A stretch of DNA of 64,000 nt from Bacteroidales bacterium. Lineage in GTDB: Bacteria > Bacteroidota > Bacteroidia > Bacteroidales > Lentimicrobiaceae. The notes below the pieces were generated by a model, which worked only from the letters and a program-made list of their open reading frames with translations, was not told the origin of the DNA and did no database searches. Location of the stretch: contig JAEUTG010000036.1 of assembly GCA_016788045.1 (NCBI GenBank), positions 27,525-91,524 of the forward strand. The letters are read 5' to 3'. This document shows, in pieces, positions 28,521-38,226 of the stretch (position 1 is its first letter; each line of letters opens with the position of its first letter). The translations under genes were made by a program, and so were the position numbers.

Positions 28521-28970
28521 ATGACAGAACAACCGATGAACGGATCAACCGTTACATTCTTCCGGGCCCTGGAACAACTGATTCCTGAATTCTCTTCCAA
28601 CCCTGCCGATGCTTTTGCGGAAGGCAATGTGGCAGTCTGCGTAATCGATGATTCCGGAAATGTGAACGGCAAAATCTGGGGTACCCACAAAATCAAAGGA
28701 CGTCAGTTTTTCAGGAATGCCTGGATCAAAGCCAGCCAGGTGTGGATTACCGGCATGAAAACCGGTGAATATGAACGGAAACTGTTTAACGGCGAATTTG
28801 AAGAGGAAAAATTCGGCATCGGAATGCCTGACCTCATTGGCTGGGAAGGCGGCCAGCCTGTAGTGTTGCCTGATGGAACAAAGCTGGCCGTGGGATTCAG
28901 CGGCTTCAGGGGATTCAATGATCTGATGATTGTGAAATCGGCTTTGGCAGCCATGGAGGCAAAACGATGA
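28521..28970 (+). CDS. GlcG/HbpS-like (DUF336) small protein
   Basis: This 149-residue protein has no signal peptide. Its core, NVAVCVIDDSGNVNGKIWG, a helix with KASQVWITGMKTGEYE, then VVLPDGTKLAVGFSGF and a C-terminal helix, resembles the GlcG/HbpS (DUF336) fold, in which a PAS-like sheet binds heme or small ligands. The glycine-rich loop is VGFSGFRGFND rather than the common GAIGVSG. DUF336 proteins are often next to oxidoreductases or catabolic genes, with roles that are poorly defined. The gene lies inside the mannan enzyme operon, 18 bp after a GH2 gene. Family assignment is by motif memory only. Confidence 0.6.
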   Translation: MTEQPMNGSTVTFFRALEQLIPEFSSNPADAFAEGNVAVCVIDDSGNVNGKIWGTHKIKGRQFFRNAWIKASQVWITGMKTGEYERKLFNGEFEEEKFGIGMPDLIGWEGGQPVVLPDGTKLAVGFSGFRGFNDLMIVKSALAAMEAKR

Positions 28971-29026
28971 AAACCTGCTGTTCACCGAATCCCCGGCCCA
29001 TCCCGGAACTTTTGACAATTCTGACT

Positions 29027-31069
29027 ATGAAACGATCCTTACTCCTTTTCATGATGATGTTTGCTGCAGCCACCCGGCTGACGGCACAACCCGTTTGCAT
29101 GCCCTGGGGCAACATCAAAGGAATGATCATCGATGGAGAAATGATGGCCTTTGAAACATCACTCAGGTCGGTAAGTCCCGGCTGGGAAGCTTATGTAAAA
29201 ACGGAAAAGTACCACTGGGCAGGACAACAGACCTACACGGTGGAAGGCGAAAGCCACCTGGTTTCGCACTATCTGCTGGGAACTCCGCTTCATTACCGGT
29301 GCCGGATGACCGGGACCGGTGCCGGAAAAGCCAGTACAGAAATTGACATCAGGGCTGAAGAAGCATACAAACAGGCAGGTACGTTCTACTGTTTTGAAAC
29401 ACCTGAGTCAGAATTCTCCGATGGAAGTCTCATTTTCTTTTTAAAAAACAAGCAGGTAGCTACACTGAGCCTGAATGAAGCTGTGAAAAACGAAAAAGGA
29501 GAGCTGATCCGCCTGAGGGCCGACCGGGTGGAATGGAAATCGCCCCGCCGCAACTACCGGATAACAGCGGGTAAAGCCACTGAAGTGTTTCTGCGGCAGG
29601 ACTTCGACAGCAACCCGGCTTACCGCAACGATCCCTGGCCACAGCAGCAGTTTGCAACAAGCGACCCACGGATGGAGAAGGCCGGTTATCAGCTCTACTT
29701 CACCCTGATTGACGGCAATGCCGGAAAGGGTGAGTCACGGAATATGGCTTTCAGCCTGGAAGCAAACGGCACCATAGACCGGGAACCTGCAACCGTAAGA
29801 ATCACCCCTTCACAACCGGGCAGGGTATGGAGCGGCATCAGCGGCAATTTCCGGTTTCAGTTCCCTGAAACAGACCCGATGGTGATTGATTACTGCCTCG
29901 ACAGTCTGCGGGTTACCATGGGACGTATTTCCATGTGGTGGGAAATGTGGCATGCTGACGAACATTCAGATCCGGCTGAGATGGCGAGGGCAGGAAAACT
30001 TCCGCTCCGGTTTTACGAGCAGATGGAACTGGCCCGGAAACTGCAACAACGAAGCATTCCGGTGATTGTTTCGGTTTGGTCGGCCCCTGACTGGGCCGTG
30101 GATAAAAACAACATTCCACGCAAAGGAGTGCACCTCGATCAACAAAAGATGAAATCAATCTGTGCGTCAATTTCCGGATTTCTGCTTTATCTGAAACAGG
30201 AATACGGAGTGGAAGCAGTGCTGTTTTCCTTCAATGAAACTGATTGCGGGGTAGAGGTATTTCAGACCCCGGAGGAACATGCCCTGTTTAACCGGGCCAT
30301 TGGTGCTGAGCTTCAGGCCAAAGGGCTGGCGACAAAGATGCTGCTTGGCGATACCGGCCATGGCACGGCAGTGGCCAATCAGCTGGTGTGGCCCAGCATC
30401 TCCGATCCATCGGTGCACAATACCATCGGTGCCATTGCCTTCCATACCTACCACGGATGCAATACCGCCGACCTGGAAGCCTGGGCCCGGTCAGCAAGAG
30501 CCATCAACGTTCCCCTGATGGTAACCGAAGGCGGCACCAATTCTGCAGCTCACCGTTACCCCCTGGTGTTTCTTCAGCCCTGGTTTCAGCTCGGGGAGAT
30601 CGATACCTATATCCGCATCTGCAACATCTGCCAGCCTGCCACAATCATGGAATGGCAGCTCACTTCCGATTATTCGGTGCTAACAGGAAAGGGCCTATAT
30701 GGTGACAATGGCCCGCTCCGCCCGACACAGCGGTTTTACAACCTGAAACAACTGGGAAACACTCCGGAAGGATCGTTCTGGATCCCGGCAAGCTGCGACC
30801 GTCCGGAGATCAGCTGTGCAGCTGCAGTGGATATCGCCAATGATACCTATTCCGTTCACATGGTAAATAACGGACCCAGGCGGGAAGTTGTCCTGAACGG
30901 CTTCCCTGAATCTGTTGAGAATCTGTACATTTACATTACTGATGCAAACAGAGGAATGAAAAGAATGAACAACATCCGTGTAGTGAACGGTACAGCCCGG
31001 TTCACAATTGAACCACAAACTTTTACCAGCCTCTTCAACAAACCTGCCGAAACAAACCACATACGATGA
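29027..31069 (+). CDS. Clan GH-A glycoside hydrolase, GH30-like, family uncertain
   Basis: This 680-residue secreted protein starts best at 29027, where a signal peptide begins (MKRSLLLFMMMF...LTAQ); the start at 28967 would overlap the previous stop and add a 20-residue unusual leader. A beta-rich N-terminal region covers about 20-265. The barrel (about 270-570) has a probable acid/base E404 in FSFNETD and nucleophile E501 in MVTEGG, separated by 97 residues and located as in clan GH-A. IPVIVSVWSAPDWAVD resembles GH30/GH39-type enzymes. A C-terminal sandwich ends the protein. There is no T9SS domain. Its stop overlaps the next start (ATGA), so translation is coupled. It could belong to a poorly described family. 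Confidence 0.7.
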   Translation: MKRSLLLFMMMFAAATRLTAQPVCMPWGNIKGMIIDGEMMAFETSLRSVSPGWEAYVKTEKYHWAGQQTYTVEGESHLVSHYLLGTPLHYRCRMTGTGAGKASTEIDIRAEEAYKQAGTFYCFETPESEFSDGSLIFFLKNKQVATLSLNEAVKNEKGELIRLRADRVEWKSPRRNYRITAGKATEVFLRQDFDSNPAYRNDPWPQQQFATSDPRMEKAGYQLYFTLIDGNAGKGESRNMAFSLEANGTIDREPATVRITPSQPGRVWSGISGNFRFQFPETDPMVIDYCLDSLRVTMGRISMWWEMWHADEHSDPAEMARAGKLPLRFYEQMELARKLQQRSIPVIVSVWSAPDWAVDKNNIPRKGVHLDQQKMKSICASISGFLLYLKQEYGVEAVLFSFNETDCGVEVFQTPEEHALFNRAIGAELQAKGLATKMLLGDTGHGTAVANQLVWPSISDPSVHNTIGAIAFHTYHGCNTADLEAWARSARAINVPLMVTEGGTNSAAHRYPLVFLQPWFQLGEIDTYIRICNICQPATIMEWQLTSDYSVLTGKGLYGDNGPLRPTQRFYNLKQLGNTPEGSFWIPASCDRPEISCAAAVDIANDTYSVHMVNNGPRREVVLNGFPESVENLYIYITDANRGMKRMNNIRVVNGTARFTIEPQTFTSLFNKPAETNHIR

Positions 31070-32775
31070 AAAGATCATTTGTTATAATCAGCCTGTTTCT
31101 GACCACTTTTTACCTTCAGGCTCAGATTCTCGGCAGTGTTTTGCTAAACGATGAAGTTAAGCTTTATCAGAAAGCCGAATGGGACATCACACTGAAGGCA
31201 TCGTTCAACAATCCGTTTGATTTTACGGATATTGCCCTGGAAATGGTACTTACTTCGCCGGCAGGGGAAAAACTGAACCTGCCCTGCTATTACGAATCGG
31301 GTCAGAGCGGCACAGAATCGCATTGGAAAGCACGGTTTGCAGCCCGTGAAACCGGTGTTTATTCATATCATTTTGTTCTGAGCCAGGCAGGTAAAAAGGC
31401 TTCATCGTCACCTGTTGCCAACTTTGAGGTTTTAACCTCAGAGGCAAAAGGATTCCTGAAGCCCGACAACCTTTGGACCCTGCGTTACGACAACGGGGAG
31501 CCCTTCCGCGGCATCGGGATGAACATCTGCTGGGAGTCGAGGGATGAAGATGATTCGAAATACTTTAAAGCCCTTCACGAGGATAAGCGCTTCAATTACC
31601 CTTATATGCTGAACAAACTCAAGGCAAACGGTGGGAATTTCTTCCGCACCTGGATGATTTACTGGAATCTGCCTGTTGACTGGAAGATTGTGCAGAACAA
31701 CAGCCGCTACAGCAACTCCGCTTCAACCTTCAACGAAAGCGGGATCAGACGGATGGATGAACTGGTGGAGCTATGCGATTCCCTGGGTATCCATATGATG
31801 CTCGCTCTTGAAAGCCATGTGGGATATATGGGTACCGGTTGGGAGATCAGTAACTACAACATCCTGAACGGTGGCTACGCCCGCACTCCTGCTGAGTTTT
31901 TCGCGCTGCCTGAATCCAGAAAGCAATACAAAAACAAACTCCGGTATATGATTGCGCGCTATGGATACAGCCCATCGGTTGCTGTCTGGGAGTTTTTCAA
32001 CGAAGTAGACAATGCCATGTACAACGTCAGACCAGAGGATCAGATTCCGGCTGAGATCGTAACAGACTGGCACAATGAAATGAGTACCTGGCTTAAGCTC
32101 AACGACCCTTACGGTCACATCGTGACTACCAGTGTTTCACACCGCGATATTCCGGGCATGAACGACCTCAGGCACATCGGCATCAACCAGCGTCACATGT
32201 ACAAGAACACGGATGCCATCCCTTCAACCATCCGCGAATACGTGAAAAAACACAAGAAACCATATGTCATCGGTGAATCGGGTTACGAATGGGACTGGAG
32301 TAAAAATTTCAACGAATTCGCGGATGAAATGGATAAAGATTTTAAAAAGGCCCTGTGGTATGGATTGTTCAGTCCAACCCCTGTGTTGCCCATGAGCTGG
32401 TGGTGGGAGTTTTTCGAAAACAGAGGTATGATGAAATACTTCAGCAGGATCGCGCTGATAAACCAGCGTATGCTGGATGCCGGGCAGGGAGCTTTCGAAG
32501 AGGTAAATGGTTCATGGCCGGTTGAAGCAACCCATGCCCTGGGCGTCAGGTGCGGCCGCACTCTCTTTGTACTCCTCACCTACCCGGGTAATGACAACGA
32601 AAGCATCCGCCTCGCTTTGAGTCCCGGCAACGACAAGGTCAGTAAGGCTGAATGGTTCGACTGCGAAACGGGTAGATTTTTCCCGGCTGTATTCACAAAG
32701 CAGGCAGATAAAAGCATCCTGATCGGAAGCCTGGGGTTTCAGCCTGAGGGAAGCATGATTCTTATACTGGAATAA
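31066..32775 (+). CDS. DUF5060-GH5-like cellulase-fold glycoside hydrolase
   Basis: This 569-residue protein overlaps the previous gene by 4 bp. It has a signal peptide (about 1-19, YLQAQ), an N-terminal DUF5060-like beta-sandwich (about 22-120; YQKAEWDITLKASFNNPFD), and a clan-A barrel (about 130-480). The acid/base is E313 in WEFFNEVDN and the nucleophile is E404 in VIGESGYEWDW, 91 residues later. GNFFRTWMIYWNLP supports substrate binding near the barrel's N-terminal half. A short C-terminal sandwich follows (about 490-569). DUF5060 proteins in Bacteroidota loci act on several plant glycans; a mannan or glucomannan substrate is inferred. It is the last gene of the long enzyme operon. Confidence 0.78.
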   Translation: MKRSFVIISLFLTTFYLQAQILGSVLLNDEVKLYQKAEWDITLKASFNNPFDFTDIALEMVLTSPAGEKLNLPCYYESGQSGTESHWKARFAARETGVYSYHFVLSQAGKKASSSPVANFEVLTSEAKGFLKPDNLWTLRYDNGEPFRGIGMNICWESRDEDDSKYFKALHEDKRFNYPYMLNKLKANGGNFFRTWMIYWNLPVDWKIVQNNSRYSNSASTFNESGIRRMDELVELCDSLGIHMMLALESHVGYMGTGWEISNYNILNGGYARTPAEFFALPESRKQYKNKLRYMIARYGYSPSVAVWEFFNEVDNAMYNVRPEDQIPAEIVTDWHNEMSTWLKLNDPYGHIVTTSVSHRDIPGMNDLRHIGINQRHMYKNTDAIPSTIREYVKKHKKPYVIGESGYEWDWSKNFNEFADEMDKDFKKALWYGLFSPTPVLPMSWWWEFFENRGMMKYFSRIALINQRMLDAGQGAFEEVNGSWPVEATHALGVRCGRTLFVLLTYPGNDNESIRLALSPGNDKVSKAEWFDCETGRFFPAVFTKQADKSILIGSLGFQPEGSMILILE

Positions 32776-33098
32776 CCGCCTGAGACAGGCATAATTCCTA
32801 TCCATTACATTCATTACAACTTTTCACCGCATCAAAGATGGGAAGGTTGGTTGCTGACCACATTAAAGTTCACAACGAAACTATGCGGCCAGAAGGCAAC
32901 CTGCCCTGTTGATGCACTGCATGCACTGTCTGTTTGCAGGAATCCCTCCGACTTATTAAAATACAATGGTTGATTAAGGCCCCCCGGCCAGTTTGTTCAA
33001 CCATTGTCCGAAGAACAGGTATGTTGAAATTATTTAGATTTATTCTAAACAATTTATTCTGAATTCCTGTTATAATACAATCAAAAAAACAGCTCTAT
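32776..33098. other. Intergenic region after the enzyme operon
   Basis: This 323-bp gap holds no supportable gene. It becomes strongly AT-rich from about 33000, which suggests the promoter of the next gene. I found no clear U-tailed terminator for the enzyme operon here. Confidence 0.5.
33033..33049. repeat. Short inverted repeat TTTAGA/TCTAAA
   Basis: TTTAGA (33033-33038) and TCTAAA (33044-33049) form a perfect inverted repeat with a 5-nt spacer, 50 bp upstream of the frameshifted surface-protein gene. It could be an operator in the promoter region; no binding protein is known to me. Confidence 0.3.
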
Positions 33099-35446
33099 AT
33101 GAAAGCAAATCTACACTTAAAAATTTCAGGAATTATTCTGACCCTTCTTTTATTGTCGAACCTTAACACCTTCGCACAGATCACCTTACTGTCGCCGAAT
33201 GGTGGAGAGACCTGGGTGAACGGGAATATGGAATTGATTGCTTTTGAGTATTCAGGCAATGGCACTTATGTTGCTGTTGAATACTCAGCCGACAACGGCA
33301 ACTATTATCAGGTTGTTGAATATCTGGAAGTACAACCCGGAACAAACGATGCGTTGCTGTACAAAATTATCCTGTTTCGGATCAGGCCCGTATGAGGGTA
33401 TCGGATGTGAACAATCCGGCACTTTCTGATGAAAGCGATGCAGCTTTTACTGTAACATACCCGGCTTATACTTTTTATACCCCATACTATGGAGATGTCT
33501 TTTACCAGGGACTTCCGGTTAATGTGCAGTGGAATTCGCTTAACGGAGCCCCTACTGACCTCGAATTGTCAGCAGATGGTGGAAATACCTGGCAGCTGAT
33601 CGCTACCGGATTGACGGTTCAGTCGTACACGTTTACAGCTCCTGAAGTTGATTCAGACAACTGCGTGCTGAAACTTTCAGAAACTGCTAACCCCGAAAAC
33701 AACGCCATCAGCTATCCCTTCAGCATCACTCCTCAGCCTCAGATTACCGTTACAAGTCCGAATGGTGGTGAAGTATGGAATTACCAAGATCTTGTCACCA
33801 TCAGCTGGACAGGCTCAAATCTGCCCGATTTTGTAACGGTTGATTATTCACTCGACAACGGCCTTACATGGATAAACCTCTGGTATTCAATGAGTGATCC
33901 CGATGGCGGTACTGACCAGATCAGTGTTCCACAAGCCTCTTCATCACTGGCTAAAATCAGGATCAGCCTGCCCTACCACCCTTCGGTTTACGATGAGAGC
34001 GACAATGTTTTCACCATCGTTACCCCACCTTTTATCATCTACAGTCCCCAGGAAAACAGCCGCTATTATACCGGTCAGCCCATCGAAGCAAGCTGGTATT
34101 CTTTCGAACCAATGGAAGTGGATGTTGCACTTTCTACCGATGGAGGCATCACCTTTGAAACGATTGAAACCAACATCTATTCCCAGTACTACGGCTATTC
34201 CACCTTTAACGCCCCTGCTGAAGCTTCTGCCAATTGTGTGCTGAAAGTCTCGAAAAGCAGCGACCCGTCGATTTACACACTCAGCAGCGTATTTCAGACG
34301 GTACAGGCACCGGTATTGTCAATTGTTTCGCCCAACGGTGGTGAAATCATCGACAACGATTCATCTTATGAAATCGTATTCGACTATGATGGAGAGACTC
34401 TTTATTATACATATCTCCAGATTGATTTCTCCAATGACAACGGACAGACCTGGCAGGTTTTGGACTACATTTATTACCTTGGCGAGCAGAATTCCTACAC
34501 CTGGCAAACTCCGGCATCAACCTCAGCGCAGTGCCTGATCAGGATTACCGATTATTATTATCCATTCATCACCGCCACGAGTGCTTCACCTTTCAGGATT
34601 GAAGATTTTCCGGAAATTCAGATCTGTATGGTCGGGGTTGATACGCTGTCAGGAAAAAACATGATCGCATGGAACAAACCGGTGAGTTCGCTGATCAGCG
34701 AATACGTTGTCCTCAAGGAAGGAAACCAGGCGAATCAATACGATGAGATTGCCGCAGTTCCGGCTGATGAGCCAGCACTCTTTATTGACCTTTCTTCAAA
34801 TCCCCGTGAGAAAGCAACCCGGTATAAAATCACTTTCCGTGACGAGGAAGGTAACCTTTACCCGGCTGGTGATTTTCATCAGACCATGCACCTCACCATC
34901 AGCAAGGGTGTGGGTGAATCATGGAACCTGATCTGGAGTCCGTACCTGGGTTTTGATGTAGAATCCTACAACATCTATCGCGGAGCCACTCCATCGGAAA
35001 TGGAACTCATCGGTACAGTTTCGGGCAATTTCACCTCGTATTCCGATTTCAACGCACTTCCGGGTTTTGTGTATTACATGGTGGAAGTGATCAATCCGAA
35101 CGATTGTTCAACCGGAGAACGCAGTCAGCGACTGAGCAGCAGTATGTCGAACATTGCCACCAACTATGCCGTGGGCATGGAAGACAATCTCCTGTCATCT
35201 TCCCTGATGGTTTACCCGAATCCGGCAACTGAACACCTCCGCATCAGCCTTCCTTCAGAAAAGAACGGAACATCAATATTGCAGATCCGCAACATGGCAG
35301 GTAGTCTTGTTGTCGATGAGCAACTGAGCTCAACAGCGCTTTCATCCGGAACCGATCTGAATGTTTCAGCACTCAGACCCGGTATTTACACCCTCATGGT
35401 TATCTCTCCGGAAGGCACTGCAACCAATCGATTTGTGAAGAAATAA
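33099..35446 (+). pseudogene. T9SS-sorted SPNGGE-repeat surface protein, interrupted by a frameshift
   Basis: The reading frame from ATG 33099 gives a signal peptide (NTFAQ) and one SPNGGETW domain, then leaves the conserved pattern near 33366 and stops at 33395. A second frame, open upstream of its ATG at 33392, continues the expected pattern (YPVSDQARMRVSDVNNPALSDESD). Adding one A to the AAAA run at 33363-33366 restores a single reading frame of about 782 codons. The rest contains several Ig/Kre9-like repeats (SPNGGEVW, SPNGGEI; about 90-100 residues each) and ends in a type A T9SS sorting domain (VYPNPATEHLRI, GIYTLMV). It may be a sequencing error, a phase-variable gene, or a genuine mutation. 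The gene lies between two mannan operons and need not be part of the pathway. Confidence 0.8.
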
Positions 35447-35488
35447 GTTTGCATTCATCGGATTCAGGTAATTTTTGCAACACTTACC

Positions 35489-35525
35489 CACAGGCTGTCT
35501 CTAAAGGCAGCCTGTGTTGTTTTCA
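35489..35525 (+). terminator. Intrinsic terminator of the SPNGGE-repeat gene
   Basis: CACAGGCTG (35489-35497) pairs perfectly with CAGCCTGTG (35508-35516) and TTGTTTTC follows. It lies 43 bp after the stop codon. Confidence 0.75.
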
Positions 35526-35788
35526 GGAGTCCTTAACAGCCGGCTTTCCCCCATCAGTTCTCCGATGCGGGTGAGACATGAAATCCGGCAGGCTACCTTG
35601 CTTCAGATCAGAAAAATGCCTCACCAGGAATTACGCTCCGTTCCGGTGTAAAAACATGAAGATGAAGGCCAGAAAGGATGATTCCGACGTTAAAAAAACA
35701 TCTCCGCCGGAGCGGAGATGTTACACACACTATAACCAAACAACCTCCAACCAAAGAGGATCTTTTGACTGATCAGGAACTGCGGATT
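35526..35788. other. Convergent intergenic spacer
   Basis: The spacer between the SPNGGE-repeat gene (plus) and the GH26 gene (minus) holds the two facing terminators described separately. A 64-codon frame at 35578 has no family features and is not called. Confidence 0.6.
35692..35722 (-). terminator. Intrinsic terminator of the GH130-GPH-CE-GH26 operon
   Basis: AACATCTCCGC (35697-35707) and GCGGAGATGTT (35712-35722) form an 11-bp perfect stem with a 4-nt loop. On the minus strand the stem runs straight into a T-tract (A-run 35692-35698), as expected for termination of transcripts coming from the GH26 gene 67 bp upstream. Confidence 0.88.
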
Positions 35789-36967
35789 TCAGGAACCGGC
35801 AGTATCAGTATACAGATCAAGGATGTCCCTGAGCAATGCAATTCTTTCATTGTTAATAAATTCCACAAAGTCAGCTGCTGAACCGTGTCCCGGATAGGGC
35901 AGAAAATGATGGTCATGTTTGTAATTCCGCCAGAACAGTACCCAGGATACTGAACTGGTCAGATCGCTGTGAAGCAGACATGGAAGAAGTTTCTCTGTAA
36001 AAAAGCGGTGATCGGCCACATTGGTACATCCGGTTTCAGTAAAAGCAGCAATTTTATACTTTTTTCTGGCGATTCCGGTAATAATTTCCAGGTTTCTGAC
36101 AAGCTTCTCCGGTTGATTGGTTCGCAGAGACTGGTAATCGTCAAGGCCGATTACATCGACTACATCATCGCCCGGATACCTGTCGAGGTATTCTGTCGGG
36201 GAGGTAAAACCTACATCCGGTGAGAATGCGATCAGCAGATTGTTCAGATGGTGTTTGTTACGAAGGTATTGTATGGTAAACCGGTAAAGTTCAATGTATT
36301 CATTTTTCGAGCAATGAATGCTACCCCACCAGAACCAGTTTCCGGTATGTTCGTGCCATGGTCTGAAAACAATGGGAATTAACTCACCGGAACTGTTTTT
36401 CAGACTGGAAAGAAAGGCAGCCACCCGGTCGAGGCTGAGGATCAGTTTATCGTGGTGTTGTCCGCCTGGCAGCAACAGGGGAACCACCGGATCCGGGATA
36501 CGGATATCGGACCAGGAACCAGCTCCGGTAACCGGATTGAAGGCATGCCAGCTGATGGTATTCACACCCCCCCTGCTGTAGTTTTCCATTATACGCTGCC
36601 TTATCAGCTCAAACGGAACTGAATCAAGGTTTTCACTCATCCCCATCTCAATACCTCCGATGTCCCAACCGACAACCGCAGGGTGCGATCCGCAGAGAGC
36701 CTTCACATCAGAGCGGTCATCATCTCCTTTCCATCCGATGCCATAAGCCAGCGCATCCTGATGTCCGATCATGATTGTTTTCCCCGTCATGGCAGACAGA
36801 TTCTGAAATAAATTTCTGGTCAGCCGGCTGGCTGACTCATCCGATGGTCTTACTCTTTCTGTACTGATGCTTTGGGCTGAAAGGATAAAGCCGCTGAACA
36901 TCAGCAGGATCAGTAAGAACAACCCGGCAACAGGTACCGGCAAAGCTGTATATATTAATCGTTTCAT
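35789..36967 (-). CDS. GH26 beta-mannanase, periplasmic, single domain
   Basis: This 392-residue enzyme has a signal peptide (about 1-32, ending ILSAQ) and then only the GH26 barrel. The acid/base is E206 in RPWHEHTGNWFWWG and the nucleophile is E311 in AFTETGC. I chose the ATG at 36967 (2 bp after the upstream stop) over an in-frame TTG at 36973. There is no lipobox, CBM or T9SS domain, in contrast with the two other GH26 proteins. It is the last gene of an operon with the 2-epimerase, transporter and GH130 phosphorylase, the layout of the Bacteroides fragilis mannan pathway, where the GH26 enzyme releases mannobiose for import. A mannobiose-forming role is inferred from that context. Confidence 0.9.
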   Translation of the reverse strand: MKRLIYTALPVPVAGLFLLILLMFSGFILSAQSISTERVRPSDESASRLTRNLFQNLSAMTGKTIMIGHQDALAYGIGWKGDDDRSDVKALCGSHPAVVGWDIGGIEMGMSENLDSVPFELIRQRIMENYSRGGVNTISWHAFNPVTGAGSWSDIRIPDPVVPLLLPGGQHHDKLILSLDRVAAFLSSLKNSSGELIPIVFRPWHEHTGNWFWWGSIHCSKNEYIELYRFTIQYLRNKHHLNNLLIAFSPDVGFTSPTEYLDRYPGDDVVDVIGLDDYQSLRTNQPEKLVRNLEIITGIARKKYKIAAFTETGCTNVADHRFFTEKLLPCLLHSDLTSSVSWVLFWRNYKHDHHFLPYPGHGSAADFVEFINNERIALLRDILDLYTDTAGS

Positions 36968-36969
36968 AA

Positions 36970-38223
36970 TCAATACTTCGCGGGTTGAGAGCTGGCAGAA
37001 AACGGGAGTACATCAATCCATTGCGGTACCCTTTTCAATATTTCAATACACAATCTGGAATTATGGTAAGGGCATTTCCACTCCCCGGCAAGGTCCTGAC
37101 TGAAGTCTGGCTGAAGGTTTTCGTCAACCAGCCACCACCATTCACCTGACGGGTGTTTCAGATGAGACTTAACAAAGTTCCAGGTATTCACAGCGGCTTC
37201 AATAAATGTGGCATCGCGGCCTATCTCCCAGGCATCGCAAAAGCCTATTACTGCTTCTGCCTGCGGCCACCAATGCCTGCTGGTGTCGGTGACCAGCCCA
37301 TTCTTCCCTTCATTCAGCAGCGATCCGTCGTGCCGCGATATTCCTTCGGCAAGAATAACCCTTGCCATGAACAGAACTTTCAGATTCACAGCATTGATCA
37401 GCACCTGATTGCCGAGCACCATGGCAGCCCTGCGCATGAGCCAGGCACCTTCAATGTCGTGGCCATACGAATAATGCGCTGATTTCACGTTCCATTCCAT
37501 GTCAAAAAACAACCTGAAATGACCTGTACGACTGTTCAGAATCTTATCGAGGTGCAGCTGAAGCAGATTCTGAAGCCTGATTTTCAATTCCTTGTCCTTC
37601 CATACCAGAAACAGATTGGTGTAGGCTTCGAGTAAATGAAGATGCGTATTCATACTCTTGGGCTCATTGGCATCTTTCTCACTCAAACGCTGATCTTCCA
37701 GCTCCTTCCACCCGGCCGACAAGGCTTCGGTATAACCGTTGTGCTTGAGGTCGGCTGCAAACTTCTCTATCAGGGTATAAATATCAATGGCCAGCAGCAG
37801 GGCCTCACTGGTGTCGCTCGCTTTGTAAAATTCCGAAAGGGCATAAATTGTGAATGCCTGGGCATAAATCTGTTTGCGGTCGTTGCATACAGTCCCACCG
37901 GCATTCACCGACCAATAGACTCCTCCATGTTCTTTGTCAATAAAATGAGCTGCAAAGTATTCATAGGAATAACGGGCAAACTCCAGGTATTCTTCCCTTC
38001 CGGTGGCATTATAAGCTGCCGAAAAGGTCCATAAAATTCTGGCATTCAGCACCGAGCCCCTGGGAGCATCGCTGACGATGGTTTCATCGTGCAAGGCACG
38101 GCCATGGAACCCTCCGGTACTGAAATCCACCATTTTTTCTTTCCAGAATGGCAGAATCTGATCGTGCAGTTCTGATTCCAGTTCAGAATACAATAACAGC
38201 AGCTGTTTTTCAGTTGACCCCAT
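36970..38223 (-). CDS. Cellobiose/mannobiose 2-epimerase (AGE family)
   Basis: This 417-residue cytosolic enzyme should convert beta-1,4-mannobiose to 4-O-beta-mannosyl-glucose by epimerization at C2 of the reducing sugar. It has no signal peptide, and the all-helical (alpha/alpha)6 barrel is recognised by motifs GGFHGRALHD near the start, NTHLHLLEAYT (about 217), YGHDIEGAWL (about 275), WWPQAEAVIGF (about 340) and EWKCPYHNSR (about 395), which supply the histidine, arginine and tryptophan residues of the active site. Length is as in known cellobiose 2-epimerases. The gene lies 3 bp from the GPH transporter stop and 2 bp from the GH26 start. The GH130 partner makes mannobiose the likely physiological substrate. 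Confidence 0.93.
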   Translation of the reverse strand: MGSTEKQLLLLYSELESELHDQILPFWKEKMVDFSTGGFHGRALHDETIVSDAPRGSVLNARILWTFSAAYNATGREEYLEFARYSYEYFAAHFIDKEHGGVYWSVNAGGTVCNDRKQIYAQAFTIYALSEFYKASDTSEALLLAIDIYTLIEKFAADLKHNGYTEALSAGWKELEDQRLSEKDANEPKSMNTHLHLLEAYTNLFLVWKDKELKIRLQNLLQLHLDKILNSRTGHFRLFFDMEWNVKSAHYSYGHDIEGAWLMRRAAMVLGNQVLINAVNLKVLFMARVILAEGISRHDGSLLNEGKNGLVTDTSRHWWPQAEAVIGFCDAWEIGRDATFIEAAVNTWNFVKSHLKHPSGEWWWLVDENLQPDFSQDLAGEWKCPYHNSRLCIEILKRVPQWIDVLPFSASSQPAKY

Positions 38224-38226
38224 TGA

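Noticed and set aside
35578..35772. 64-codon frame between the two facing terminators
   Set aside because: It runs across the 11-bp terminator stem of the minus-strand operon and has highly basic, low-information sequence.
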